64,000 nucleotides of DNA from Bacteroidota bacterium (GTDB taxonomy: Bacteria > Bacteroidota > Bacteroidia > Cytophagales > Cyclobacteriaceae), in NCBI GenBank assembly GCA_016191555.1, contig JACPVX010000046.1:1-64000 (forward strand), written 5' to 3'. Shown here piece after piece: positions 15,394 to 24,194 of this stretch. The notes below the pieces were generated by a model. It was not told the origin of the DNA, ran no database searches, and saw nothing but the letters and a program-made list of their open reading frames with translations. Both the position numbers and the translations under genes were made by a program. Numbering within the stretch: the first letter of the stretch is position 1; each line of letters starts with the position of its first letter.

Positions 15394-16581
15394 TTGCCAC
15401 ACTTCCACACCATTGTCATTGGAAAGGGATTAGTAGGATCGGCTACGGCCAAATACTTATCCACCGATCGCTCTGTTGCGCTCATCGGGCCGGATGAACC
15501 GATCGACTATACACAGGCCTCGGTATTCGCCAGTCATTATGATGAAGCGCGTGTGCAACGTGTGTTGGGAAAAGATGAAACCTGGACTCGTCTCAACCGC
15601 GATGCCGTTAACGCCTACCGCGCTCTTGAGCAACAAAGTGGAATTCAGTTTCACCATCCGGTTGGTTGCCTCTATGTAAATCCTTACGGGAAAGATGACT
15701 ACCTGAACCAGCAACCGAGTTTATCAGCGCGACTGGGTTTATCGGTACAACAATTTCCTCATGTACATGAACTACATCATCATTTTCCAAACTTTCACTT
15801 TCCGGTGGATTCGGTTGGAATTTACGAAACTGCGCCTTCCGGCTATATTCATCCACGGAAGTTGATTCAGGCACAAGTCAACCTGTTTCAGGAAAATAAA
15901 GGAGCGATCATCTCCGAAACAGTTACACGGGTCGAAAAAAAAGAAGAACTTTTTCACTTGTTCACACTAGAAGGAAATCACTTCAGCTCACAACAGGTGG
16001 TGGTGGCAACAGGTTCGTTTATCAATCAGCATCAGTTGTTACCACAAAAGTTGCAACTGGTTACTAAAAGCGAAGTCGTGCTGTTGGTTGAATTGTCATC
16101 ACAAGAAGCTCAATCATTGGCCGACTTACCATCGCTGCTATACGAAATCAATACACCGCTAATAGATGGGATTTATCTTATCCAACCCGTTCAGTATCCA
16201 GATGGAAAGTATTACCTGAAAATGGGTGCCAACGTGCCGGAGGATTTGTTCTTCGAACGATTGGAAGAGATACAACATTGGTTTCGTGAAGCGGATAGGT
16301 CGCCTTACTCCAATCGGTTAATCGAAGCGTTGCAACTATTAATGCCGCAGTTGCCGATTCGAAACTATCAAACTAAAAAGTGTATCATCAGTCGCACGCC
16401 CCATGGAAGACCCTACATTGGAGAGACTCCTGTGCGTGGATGGTTTGTAGCCGGTGGATGCAATGGATATTCAGCCATGTGCTCGGATGCCATGGGGAAC
16501 GTCACGGCTCATCTGGTGAGAGAAGGCACCCTGCCGGAAGGTTATGCCGCCAATGCGTTTGAGTTGCTTTTTCAACCGTAG
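15394..16581 (+). CDS. FAD-dependent oxidoreductase, DAO family
   Basis: 395 aa. The frame begins at TTG (15394); no nearby ATG keeps the first strand. The dinucleotide-binding motif is IVIGKGLVGSATA (GxGxxG, about 8-20), and the C-terminal FAD contact is TPHGRPYIGETPVRGWFVAGG. The layout resembles monomeric sarcosine oxidase/N-methyl-tryptophan oxidase-like flavoenzymes, which oxidise amines; the substrate cannot be told. It follows the Thg1-like gene after 85 bases and may be independent of it. Confidence 0.85.
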   Translation: MPHFHTIVIGKGLVGSATAKYLSTDRSVALIGPDEPIDYTQASVFASHYDEARVQRVLGKDETWTRLNRDAVNAYRALEQQSGIQFHHPVGCLYVNPYGKDDYLNQQPSLSARLGLSVQQFPHVHELHHHFPNFHFPVDSVGIYETAPSGYIHPRKLIQAQVNLFQENKGAIISETVTRVEKKEELFHLFTLEGNHFSSQQVVVATGSFINQHQLLPQKLQLVTKSEVVLLVELSSQEAQSLADLPSLLYEINTPLIDGIYLIQPVQYPDGKYYLKMGANVPEDLFFERLEEIQHWFREADRSPYSNRLIEALQLLMPQLPIRNYQTKKCIISRTPHGRPYIGETPVRGWFVAGGCNGYSAMCSDAMGNVTAHLVREGTLPEGYAANAFELLFQP

Positions 16582-16613
16582 GAAACTTATTGTTAGTAAT
16601 TGTATCTTCGCAT

Positions 16614-17291
16614 ATGACCTATCTGCAAATACTTCATAAGCGCAAATATGAGTTTCTGCTCATCGCCCTTATTCAGCATTTATTCATCGGCATCTTTCTC
16701 CGCGATTTACATTTTTACACCACCATTGTATGGCCGATCAATATGTTGATACTGGGCATTGCCAGCGTGGGTGTATTTGTGGGGAAGGGGAAATGGAAAA
16801 ACATTATTCGAAACTTACTTTTCCTTATCGTGTGGGCTCTTCCGATTGGATTGCCATTTTTTGGGAAAGTACCGGGCTACTTTCAGTTTCTGAATATAGC
16901 GTATGTGGTGTTTTTCGTCTTCATCATTTGGGAAGTGATGCGCTTTCTGATCAGACCCAGCTACATTAATGCGGATATCATTTCTGCCAGCGCCTGTGGC
17001 TATTTTCTTTTGATTGAGATCAGCACCTTTTTGCTGCAATTCTTTTTCTATCAAAATCCGAATAGTTTCAATGGCGTGTCCACGAGCGATCCGGCCAGCA
17101 CCTTTGTGGATTTGTTGTATTACAGCAGCATTACCATTACCAGCATCGGGTATGGAGACATTACACCGAATGCGCACTACACCAAACTGATTGCCAGTTT
17201 CGTGGGCATTACCGGTCAATTCTATTCGGTAGTGTTGGTGGGTATATTGATCAGTAAGTTTGTTTCGAAGAGTGATAACATCACCGAGTAG
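16614..17291 (+). CDS. potassium channel family protein
   Basis: About 225 aa from ATG 16614 (MTYLQILHKR); a TTG 24 bases upstream also lies in frame. It has several hydrophobic segments (about 15-30, 42-55, 70-90, 97-115, 125-145) and a pore module: pore helix SSITITS, selectivity filter IGYGD and inner helix IASFVGITGQFYSVVLVGILI. It is a small K+ channel without a visible RCK/TrkA domain. TATCTTCG (16604-16611) ends two bases before the ATG, so if it is the -7 box the message would be nearly leaderless. Its 3' end overlaps the converging gene by 11 bases. Confidence 0.85.
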   Translation: MTYLQILHKRKYEFLLIALIQHLFIGIFLRDLHFYTTIVWPINMLILGIASVGVFVGKGKWKNIIRNLLFLIVWALPIGLPFFGKVPGYFQFLNIAYVVFFVFIIWEVMRFLIRPSYINADIISASACGYFLLIEISTFLLQFFFYQNPNSFNGVSTSDPASTFVDLLYYSSITITSIGYGDITPNAHYTKLIASFVGITGQFYSVVLVGILISKFVSKSDNITE

Positions 17292-17703
17292 CGGTGCTTT
17301 TCCGAACTAATTCAGACTTTGTAATTCGTCCAAGGTCTTTCAATCCCAAGCCATCGATCAATTTTGTACGGTGACTCTGGCGAATCAAATTAAAGCGATC
17401 GGCAATGACTTCATAAGGTTGATTCTCGAAATACTCGACAGCTACAATAAAGTCCCAATCCTTATCTGGAGTTTCGGAAACATGGATCAACAGCTCATAA
17501 CTTCGAATAAGCTTTTGCGATACTGCGATGCTGTCCATGGCAAACCAGTTCTTCTCTAAAAACAACTTTAGGTTTTCTCGTTGGTTGGGTTGTGCTTTTA
17601 AGTAGGTGTAAGTCCAGGTGGTTTGGCCTGATTGTGAAAAGACATCGGTATGAAGCAAAGACAGCAGAATGATACAACCAGAAACGATGGTTTTCGTTTT
17701 CAT
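17281..17703 (-). CDS. secreted hypothetical protein, about 140 aa
   Basis: I chose the ATG at 17703 because it gives a good signal peptide (MKTKTIVSGCIILLSLLHTDVFSQ); the frame extends nine codons further. The mature part (TWTYTYLKAQPNQRENLKLF, WDFIVAVEYFENQPYEVIAD) has the alternating pattern of a dimeric alpha-beta barrel such as NIPSNAP/EthD-like proteins, but this is uncertain. Confidence 0.7.
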   Translation of the reverse strand: MKTKTIVSGCIILLSLLHTDVFSQSGQTTWTYTYLKAQPNQRENLKLFLEKNWFAMDSIAVSQKLIRSYELLIHVSETPDKDWDFIVAVEYFENQPYEVIADRFNLIRQSHRTKLIDGLGLKDLGRITKSELVRKSTATR

Positions 17704-17732
17704 CGGGAAAGAGATTAAATCTTTTATCACCG

Positions 17733-17740
17733 CAAAATTA
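17733..17740 (-). promoter_or_regulatory. putative -7 box for the gene at 17281-17703
   Basis: TAATTTTG on the minus strand fits TAnnTTTG and lies 30 bases upstream of the chosen ATG. No good -33 box was found. Confidence 0.4.
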
Positions 17741-17784
17741 ACAGACTTATAAAATAATTTTGTCGGCTGATTTACAGATGATCC

Positions 17785-18651
17785 TTAATTTACTCCGCTC
17801 GCAAGTTCTCTCATAAGCCGATTGATCAACTTTCGGTTTGATACTGTTATTCGCTGCCGGAACTGATCGGTTAACTCCAAAATAGACAAAACCAGAATCC
17901 TCTCTCTGGATAATTTTAATCTCGTTAAACGCTCAAATTGCAGCATGATCATTTCCACAGCGTCAGGAATATCAATGGCATAATACATAAAGTCAGTATG
18001 CACGTCAGCCACGCAGGCATCGCCAAAATCAATCACTGCAGATAATCTGTTTTTATGAAGCAGGATGTTGCTGCCATTGCAATCGTTGTGACAAAGGCTT
18101 AGTCTCATTTCTTCCTTGGGCAATGACTTCGTTTGAAACAGATGCATCATCTTCCTTTGCGCCTTTACGGAGAACAAATTACGTTTAAGGTACTTCTGAA
18201 TTTTTACCATCTGGATCGGTTTATCTTCCTCCAGTGTCTTCACCCCTATTCGCTTCAAGATTTTTGCGTTCGTAATGTGGTAAAGTGCTGAATGAAATTG
18301 AGCCAAATCATGGCAGATGTTCTTTCGCGATCGCTCGGAAAGTTTTCCCCAGGTTTTCTTTAGCGCCTGTCCTTCGACATAATCATAAATATAGGAGGCG
18401 GGGCGATTCCCTATGTGAATGACTCTGGGGATTCGTAACGATGAGTCGCGCTGATTTAAATACTGAAGTAATTTACCTTCCGTGATGAGATTATTCAGTT
18501 CGCTTTCCCGCGTGCGTCCGGTTCGCTTTATTTTTAGGATATACTTTTTCTTTTCCGTGGTCGTAAGTAGAAATGCCTGATTACACTGTCCGCTTCCAAT
18601 CAAGCGCTTATCGACTACATCCAATAGAAAATGTATTCTATGCTTCTTCAT
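17785..18651 (-). CDS. aminoglycoside phosphotransferase-like kinase
   Basis: About 288 aa from ATG 18651 (MKKHRIHFLL). The APH/choline-kinase fold is shown by the Lys strand (KKYILKIKRT), the catalytic loop LCHNDCNGSNILL (H-x-D-x4-N) and the metal motif AVIDFGDA. The C-terminal helices are intact. Substrate unknown; the family covers antibiotic kinases as well as sugar, choline and amino-acid kinases. It faces the slipin relic and its terminator copy. Confidence 0.85.
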   Translation of the reverse strand: MKKHRIHFLLDVVDKRLIGSGQCNQAFLLTTTEKKKYILKIKRTGRTRESELNNLITEGKLLQYLNQRDSSLRIPRVIHIGNRPASYIYDYVEGQALKKTWGKLSERSRKNICHDLAQFHSALYHITNAKILKRIGVKTLEEDKPIQMVKIQKYLKRNLFSVKAQRKMMHLFQTKSLPKEEMRLSLCHNDCNGSNILLHKNRLSAVIDFGDACVADVHTDFMYYAIDIPDAVEMIMLQFERLTRLKLSRERILVLSILELTDQFRQRITVSNRKLINRLMRELASGVN

Positions 18652-18706
18652 GCTCACACAAAGATAAAACAAGCATTGGCTGCGTAGACATGACGGAACA
18701 AAAAAA

Positions 18707-18725
18707 GGGGCGCCTCAGGCGCCCC
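18707..18725 (-). terminator. copy of the slipin terminator hairpin
   Basis: GGGGCGCC-TCA-GGCGCCCC with an A run on the left (T run on the minus strand) is identical to the hairpin at 19981-19999. It is the end of a duplicated segment and could still terminate the TPR gene transcript. Confidence 0.75.
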
Positions 18726-18729
18726 TACT

Positions 18730-18852
18730 CTATTTCGCTGGTACGAAGATATCCTTCAACTGATCAATGATCTGGTTGCCGCCTGACAACGACATTGCTT
18801 CGTAAGCCATTTTCTCTTTCAATTTGAACGACATGGAATTATATTCCATTAT
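18730..18852 (-). pseudogene. duplicated 3' end of the slipin gene
   Basis: The minus strand encodes NSMSFKLKEKMAYEAMSL and SGGNQIIDQLKDIFVPAK then TAG, almost the same C-terminus as the slipin gene (20004-21104) with a small internal deletion. The stretch 18707-18800 is nearly identical to 19981-20072; similarity fades near 18852. No start or SPFH domain remains. Confidence 0.85.
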
Positions 18853-18876
18853 TGATGCGTCTCCGGTACGCCATGG

Positions 18877-19848
18877 TTATTTGCAGCGCAGTTTCCTAAC
18901 CTTTGCGCACTCTTTACTCATTGGTGCTAGACTGCATGCTTCTAAATAGTATTTGCATGCCATCGAAAGTTCTCCTTGGTTCTCATAGATAAATGCCATC
19001 ATACCATTATACTCTGAACTTTTGTATCGCTTCTCCATTACTAAAAAGTCCTTTAGTGCAGCATGGTAATCTTTTACATAAAAATAAATTTCCCCTCTCA
19101 CTCCATAACCTGGAGAGTAGTCTGGAAACATTTCTAATCCCTTATTCGCCTGAACCATTGCCTTGCCATATTCTTTTATTTTGGTGTAACATCGAGCCAA
19201 ACTAAAATGTGCTAATATCAAATCGGGCTTACTTGCAACTTCACGGGATGAAAGATACGTAGTTAGATCTTCAATCGCCTTCTTTTCATTTTGAATATCC
19301 AGCATCAACAACCCTCGATAAAGATAGAAACTTAGCTGATCTGGGAACCGCTTCAGATGCCTGTTAATAAAACTGATCCCCTCCTCTGCATTTCCAGTCA
19401 ATGCATAAATTCTGCTCTTTTCTATAAAAGCTAATGGTTTATTCGGTTCCATAGCAATTGCTTTATCCAAGGCTTCAATTGACTGGAACTTCTTAAGCCG
19501 CAAATACTCAATTCTAGCTAATAAAAGGTGAGCGAAATAACTATTGGCACCAGGTTGTGACAGGTAATTTGAAATATCCTCGAATGCCTTGTAGGTTTGC
19601 GAATGTAAGTAATGGCACCAGGCTCGATAATACAATAGTTCTTTGTTACCAATCGTTTCATTCAATGAATCGATTGCATCACGATAATTTTGAATACTCA
19701 ATATCTTAACATTTTCAGAATCAAAATCAATATTCAACTTCGAGTTTTTAAATTCCTCAGCTGCATAATTTCCAAAGGTTTGCGATACCCCCTCTTTCAT
19801 TGACAATGCAACAAGAAAAAGGCTTAAAATCCAATATCGGATAGTCAT
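18877..19848 (-). CDS. secreted TPR-repeat protein, about 323 aa
   Basis: I prefer the ATG at 19848, which gives a signal peptide (MTIRYWILSLFLVALSMKEG). The mature part is a run of tetratricopeptide repeats (for example KPLAFIEKSRIYALTGNAEE, LILAHFSLARCYTKIKEY, SPGYGVRGEIYFYVKDYHAA), ending in a Cys-containing helix (ACKYYLEACSLAPMSKECAK). It is probably a periplasmic scaffold. It is bounded on both sides by copies of the slipin 3' end and terminator, so it was inserted into or trapped by that duplication. Confidence 0.85.
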   Translation of the reverse strand: MTIRYWILSLFLVALSMKEGVSQTFGNYAAEEFKNSKLNIDFDSENVKILSIQNYRDAIDSLNETIGNKELLYYRAWCHYLHSQTYKAFEDISNYLSQPGANSYFAHLLLARIEYLRLKKFQSIEALDKAIAMEPNKPLAFIEKSRIYALTGNAEEGISFINRHLKRFPDQLSFYLYRGLLMLDIQNEKKAIEDLTTYLSSREVASKPDLILAHFSLARCYTKIKEYGKAMVQANKGLEMFPDYSPGYGVRGEIYFYVKDYHAALKDFLVMEKRYKSSEYNGMMAFIYENQGELSMACKYYLEACSLAPMSKECAKVRKLRCK

Positions 19849-19973
19849 AAAATAATCGATGGTTTGAGCAGCAATATAAAAAAATAACAAGTACTTCTTT
19901 ATCAAATCCAAGTAGCTGGCGTATCGTAAGTGTTCGCAATAATCTCACTATGTTGGAATGAGCTAATCCGTAG

Positions 19974-19999
19974 AAAAAAAGGGGCGCCTCAGGCGCCCC
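19974..19999 (-). terminator. Rho-independent terminator of the slipin gene
   Basis: On the minus strand GGGGCGCC-TGA-GGCGCCCC is followed by seven T, starting five bases after the slipin TAG. An 8-bp GC stem with a 3-nt loop makes it a strong terminator. Confidence 0.9.
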
Positions 20000-20003
20000 T
20001 ACT

Positions 20004-21104
20004 CTATTTCGCTGGTACGAAGATATCCTTCAACTGATCGATGATCTGATTGCCGCCTGACAACGAGATGCTGTTGATTTTGTCGGCTATCTTCTCCACA
20101 TACTCCATCTCTTTCAATTTGAACAACATGGAGTTGTCTTCCATCAGCTTAGCCGTGTTCAGCAAGCTGCGGGTGGAAGCGGTTTCCTCTCGCCTCATGA
20201 TCACATTGGCTTCGGCTTTCTTCTGCGCGACCAGTACCTGATTCATGATCTCTTTCATTTCACCGGGTAAGATCACATCGCGCACGCCACAGTCTTTGAT
20301 CTCGACACCCAAATGAGCCGCTTTGTCTGCCATGGAAGTCATCACATGCTGAGCGATCGATTCTTTTTTATCCAGCAACTCATCCAACGACAAGGTGCCG
20401 ATGTATTCACGTAAAGCCAATTGCAAGAGGATGTATAATTGCTTTTCATACTCTTTATTGTCCAGCAACGCTTTCAGCACATCTACCACTTTGTACTGTG
20501 CAAAGAAGTTGACACGCAGGGCCGCTTTGTCTTTTGTCAAAATCTCCTGCCCTGCCACCTCCAATTGCAATTGACGTAAGTCTGCTTTCATGACGGCTAT
20601 CGCAATGGCGTTCTTCCAAAAGTAATAAATACCAGTCGCCAGCAATTGACGAAACTTACCATCTACCAACAGCACACCTGCCTCGTAGGGCTCCACCACG
20701 AACACCCGCACATAAGGCATGATTTCCTTACGCATCAGCAAATGGGTATCAATTGCTTCGGTGATCTCCACCTTGCTCAGGTCGATGCGCGTAAAGGCAT
20801 AGTCCATCACGCCTTTCCAGAAAGCATATCTTCCGGGCGTTAATACCGCTTTGAAGTTACCGTTTTCAGATTGCAACACGATCTCCGTGTCGCGCACATC
20901 TACTACATGCAACATGGCAGCTAATTCTTCATCACGCAGCAATAGGTTCAGTTCCACAGCTGAGTAGAAAGGCTTGCTCTTGTCATAGGTAAAAACCGTT
21001 TCTCCCCACCAAAACCAATACACTCCTTCGGTGATTACCCGCTGATAGTTGTTGTTGTTGAACACCAGACCTACTTGTCCGTTGTTGATTCTAACTTTTT
21101 TCAT
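20004..21104 (-). CDS. slipin / SPFH-domain protein
   Basis: 366 aa with ATG start. An N-terminal segment with repeated beta elements (VGLVFNNNNYQRVITEGVYW, then ETEIVLQ-like and GVLLVDGKFRQLLATGIYYFW) precedes the SPFH core (DLRQLQLEVAGQEILTKDKA ... VNFFAQYKVVDV ... ALREYIGTLSLDELL ... GVEIKDCGVRDVILPGEM) and an Ala/Glu-rich helix. The usual N-terminal membrane hairpin is not obvious. Slipins form membrane-associated oligomers; the role here is not known. Its 3' end has been duplicated downstream (18707-18852). Confidence 0.9.
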   Translation of the reverse strand: MKKVRINNGQVGLVFNNNNYQRVITEGVYWFWWGETVFTYDKSKPFYSAVELNLLLRDEELAAMLHVVDVRDTEIVLQSENGNFKAVLTPGRYAFWKGVMDYAFTRIDLSKVEITEAIDTHLLMRKEIMPYVRVFVVEPYEAGVLLVDGKFRQLLATGIYYFWKNAIAIAVMKADLRQLQLEVAGQEILTKDKAALRVNFFAQYKVVDVLKALLDNKEYEKQLYILLQLALREYIGTLSLDELLDKKESIAQHVMTSMADKAAHLGVEIKDCGVRDVILPGEMKEIMNQVLVAQKKAEANVIMRREETASTRSLLNTAKLMEDNSMLFKLKEMEYVEKIADKINSISLSGGNQIIDQLKDIFVPAK

Positions 21105-21137
21105 AGTTCTATAATTTAATCGTTTGATGACTGCATG

Positions 21138-21221
21138 TGGGGGTGATAGGATTCGAACCTATTCTTCCTTTCAGAACCGGATTTACAGTCCGACCTAACA
21201 CTCCAGCGTTAGCGCACCCCC
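21138..21221 (-). tRNA. tRNA-Tyr (anticodon GTA)
   Basis: Read on the minus strand: acceptor GGGGGTG pairs with CACCCCC, the anticodon arm TCGGA-CTGTAAA-TCCGG contains GTA, a long variable arm follows (class II, as in bacterial tRNA-Tyr), and the T arm is TAGG-TTCGAAT-CCTA. The discriminator is A and CCA is not encoded. Length is 84 nt. Confidence 0.95.
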
Positions 21222-21313
21222 AAGTGCCATATCATGGTACAAAAGTGTAGGGGTGCTGCGCAGTCTTTTTGCGTAGGAGATTAAACGCCAAACTTTTTAA
21301 AGAAAATTATGAG

Positions 21314-22348
21314 CTAAGCAGCTTTTTGACTGTGGGGCTGAAATAAATTTAGTCCCACCGTGAAAACAGTAACTACCAGTAATACAAGCGACAGCTCGTC
21401 AAGATTGAGGTAATAATCGTATGCGAATACAAATACAATCAGGGCACTACTTAGAAATGTAAAGAGCATGAAGAGAATGGCCGCAATGCAAAGATTAATC
21501 AATGTCTTGCGCGTTTTAATGAACGTAAGTAATACAACCTGAAGGATACAGAAACCCAAAAGGGTCAAACCCCGAATCAGTGGGTGGACTTCATTGATAA
21601 ACTCGCCTTGATTGATTGCCCGGATGATATGAGCTGATATTTCGATATCATACATATCGGGCAGGTCTTCCTCTTTGCCAAAATCCTCGTTCAAAGGAGT
21701 TACGCGACAATTGGTGTAATAATAAATACTGTCAGTTACATAATCGCCGAGATATCCAATCAAAATAGTTTTATCGTATAAACCCTCCGGGTTAAACCAA
21801 TGGTAAGAGTCATTCAATTCGCCAATTGAAATCGGGTAATGTAGCTTGGGCCCATAATAGATTCGCTCCTGATCATTCCCTCTGGTATAAAAATCTGCTA
21901 ACTTTAATTCAAAGTAGTCTGGCTGATCGGTTTTAAAATGCGTGACCTCATTATTTTCGTCTACCTGGAAAGCAAGCGAGTTAACCCCGGTATCTCGGCA
22001 ACTGGCAAATACAACACGGTCATCCGATCGGTAGCGATTCAACAAGCCAACGGGTATCTTGTCCCAATGACAAAGATTTACTCCAATCTTGCGCGGCTCG
22101 GTTAATAACAAAGAATCAATTTTGTTTTGCAGGTCAAGTTCATGCATGGTTCCGGCATTAAACACAATAATGGAATGATCCGGCCTAGGTTCCACCCGAA
22201 GTCTGTTAAACAAGCTAATTCTGACAGTTCGCTGCCAGTCAAGACTAAAAAAAGAAACGTCAACGAATTGATAAACCAGAACGATTCCAATGGTAAAACC
22301 AATTGTAACCACATACTTAGTAATCTGATTATTAAAAATCAACTTCAT
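21314..22348 (-). CDS. CHASE2-domain membrane protein without output domain
   Basis: About 344 aa from ATG 22348. An N-terminal membrane segment (YVVTIGFTIGIVLVYQFV) leads into a periplasmic domain with CHASE2 traits (SIIVFNAGTM, KIGVNLCHWDKI, YDKTILIGYLGDYVTDSIYY, YDIEISAHIIRAI), followed by three C-terminal membrane segments (about 265-285, 290-312, 318-335). CHASE2 domains normally sense signals for kinases or cyclases, but here the chain ends just after the last membrane segment. A separate partner or a non-signalling role must be considered. Confidence 0.75.
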   Translation of the reverse strand: MKLIFNNQITKYVVTIGFTIGIVLVYQFVDVSFFSLDWQRTVRISLFNRLRVEPRPDHSIIVFNAGTMHELDLQNKIDSLLLTEPRKIGVNLCHWDKIPVGLLNRYRSDDRVVFASCRDTGVNSLAFQVDENNEVTHFKTDQPDYFELKLADFYTRGNDQERIYYGPKLHYPISIGELNDSYHWFNPEGLYDKTILIGYLGDYVTDSIYYYTNCRVTPLNEDFGKEEDLPDMYDIEISAHIIRAINQGEFINEVHPLIRGLTLLGFCILQVVLLTFIKTRKTLINLCIAAILFMLFTFLSSALIVFVFAYDYYLNLDELSLVLLVVTVFTVGLNLFQPHSQKAA

Positions 22349-22394
22349 CTTTCGATTCGACACTCTCTATGTTGAAGGTTTGTTAGATATGCTT

Positions 22395-22733
22395 TCAGAA
22401 TTTCCCGAAGAAACTGGTGATATCAAAATAGGCTTGTTTGGTTTCACCTGTTGAGGTGGTGAAGGTCAGAAGATCATAGCTTTTCTTTCCGGAATGAATA
22501 AGTGCCTGGCTAATCACCCGAGAGCCTGGGTAATTCTTTTTAATCCATTGGTATTCGGCATCGATCGACTTTACCACAACGGCCTGTTCTTTACTGCTGC
22601 CATTCTGATCGGATGAAGTTACTTCCGTAGAGTTTGAGGTTGACTTCGAAGTCTTTGTCGCCTGACAAGAAACTAAGCTAATCGTAAAAACCAGAATCAA
22701 TAGCCGAACTGGTAGAGTTATCATTTTTCTCAT
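22395..22733 (-). CDS. small lipoprotein, 112 aa
   Basis: The signal peptide ends in lipobox SLVSC (Cys 23). A low-complexity Ser/Thr-rich linker (ATKTSKSTSNSTEVTSSDQN) is followed by a compact C-terminal domain (AEYQWIKKNYPGSRVISQAL ... ETKQAYFDITSFFGKF). No family recognised. It follows the secreted 139-aa gene after 12 bases on the same strand. Confidence 0.75.
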   Translation of the reverse strand: MRKMITLPVRLLILVFTISLVSCQATKTSKSTSNSTEVTSSDQNGSSKEQAVVVKSIDAEYQWIKKNYPGSRVISQALIHSGKKSYDLLTFTTSTGETKQAYFDITSFFGKF

Positions 22734-22745
22734 ATCATTAAACCT

Positions 22746-23165
22746 TTATATAAATTTAATTCTTCCAATTACTTTATCAACACCATTTGATCTATTCTCT
22801 CGGTAATAAATAGCTATTATCTGATGTTTCATTACTTTCAATTCGGTTTTATTAAATGTCATTTCATCACCTGAGTTGATTACAAACTTCTTCACAGCCA
22901 GAATTTTACCATTTTCATCGACTAACTTTACTTGTGTCTCGACATCAATATAAGTAGTACAATGAAAGTATCTGATTCGTAAATCGTTTAACGAGTTGAT
23001 GTTTAAAACTCCTTCACATGAGTCGATGCTTGAATTCTGATGACAAGCTATTATCTTATCCGAACCATTATAAATCTGCCAGTGATCAATGGTATCAAGA
23101 GCCATTGGATTCGCTTGAGAAAAACACGGCATCGCTATTAGAAATAGCACTATTAAATTTCTCAT
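22746..23165 (-). CDS. secreted hypothetical protein, 139 aa
   Basis: Signal peptide MRNLIVLFLIAMPCFSQA. The mature part has three Cys (IIACHQNSSIDSCEG, YFHCTTY) and a beta-strand pattern (VKLVDENGKILAVKKFVINS). It lies 3 bases after the 341-aa lipoprotein gene, so the two are co-transcribed. Confidence 0.7.
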   Translation of the reverse strand: MRNLIVLFLIAMPCFSQANPMALDTIDHWQIYNGSDKIIACHQNSSIDSCEGVLNINSLNDLRIRYFHCTTYIDVETQVKLVDENGKILAVKKFVINSGDEMTFNKTELKVMKHQIIAIYYRENRSNGVDKVIGRIKFI

Positions 23166-23168
23166 GGA

Positions 23169-24194
23169 CTAATCATTACGCTGACTGACTCGTGCAAAAT
23201 ACATGAACCTCTCTTCAACACCGTTGTATTCACTCAATCTCAGTATCATCTTCTGATCATCCAGATGATAAATCTTCCAAGAGCCATCTTCGTCAAAAAG
23301 ATGGTCGATAAAGTAAATTCTCTTTCCATCTCCGGTAAGGTTCCATTTCCTTTTCCACTCCCTCGGAGTGTCGTCCCATAAAAGAGAGTCCTTATCAATA
23401 TTCAATTCGATCAAAATTTCTTTTCCAAACTTATCAACACGAGGTGGCTGCGCATCTTTGTTGCGATACTCCTTCCATTTTCCGAACAGTTTGGTTTTAT
23501 GTCTATCACTTGGATTGGCTTTCATTTCGAAGACCTGATCTTTTGGCATTCGTGTATGCAAGGTAGCCTTACCTAGCGCACATGATTGGATAACCAATAG
23601 TGGAGCAAATTCATCCTGAATGTTCAATAGCTGAAACCCTTTGTAATGAATCAAATTCCATCTTGCAACCGGGAAATTCATTTGATTGTCGCCCGTATAA
23701 ATCAGCGTAGACTGATTTATGAAACAGATGCTGTCCTGATAGGTATCACTGCTCAACACATACGCACCGTTAAAGCAATTGTCCATTCTACCCTTCCATC
23801 GCCACTCTTCTTTCAAGCGTTTTAATACAGCATATGTTTTTGAATCCTCCGGTGATTTAAAAATCACCGAATCACCTTGAACGGATGAAAGAATATACTT
23901 ATCTCCCAGAATGTAAATTTGACTTTCACTTTCCGAGGTAGATCGTATCATTTTCTCGACTACAACTTTTTCTAATTCACCTGTTGCTAAATCCCCAACA
24001 TACACTATAACAATCGAGTCTCTCGAAAAATCAACCAATAACTTATTAGAAAAGGATTGAATCTCATTATTGACGGATATGTATGCTAATTGATAAATTC
24101 CACTGTCTTTAGTTTGAGGTTCGTTACACTGTGTTAGTGTAATCAGCGAACTAATCACAAGGACTAATGAAAACGTATATATTATTCTACCCAT
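23169..24194 (-). CDS. hypothetical lipoprotein, about 341 aa
   Basis: From ATG 24194 the signal peptide is MGRIIYTFSLVLVISSLITLTQC (lipobox LTQC). The remainder is beta-rich, with two similar halves in which LLVDFSRDSIVIVYVGD and YVLSSDTYQDSICFINQ-type segments recur; it ends with EDGSWKIYHLDDQKMILRL. The family is not recognised. The start overlaps the 3' end of the 85-aa membrane protein gene by 13 bases. Confidence 0.75.
   Translation of the reverse strand: MGRIIYTFSLVLVISSLITLTQCNEPQTKDSGIYQLAYISVNNEIQSFSNKLLVDFSRDSIVIVYVGDLATGELEKVVVEKMIRSTSESESQIYILGDKYILSSVQGDSVIFKSPEDSKTYAVLKRLKEEWRWKGRMDNCFNGAYVLSSDTYQDSICFINQSTLIYTGDNQMNFPVARWNLIHYKGFQLLNIQDEFAPLLVIQSCALGKATLHTRMPKDQVFEMKANPSDRHKTKLFGKWKEYRNKDAQPPRVDKFGKEILIELNIDKDSLLWDDTPREWKRKWNLTGDGKRIYFIDHLFDEDGSWKIYHLDDQKMILRLSEYNGVEERFMYFARVSQRND

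Noticed and set aside
21100..21240. Integration site at tRNA-Tyr with a mobile element
   Set aside because: No integrase and no direct repeat of the tRNA 3' end was seen near it, although the neighbouring hypothetical genes might suggest an island.
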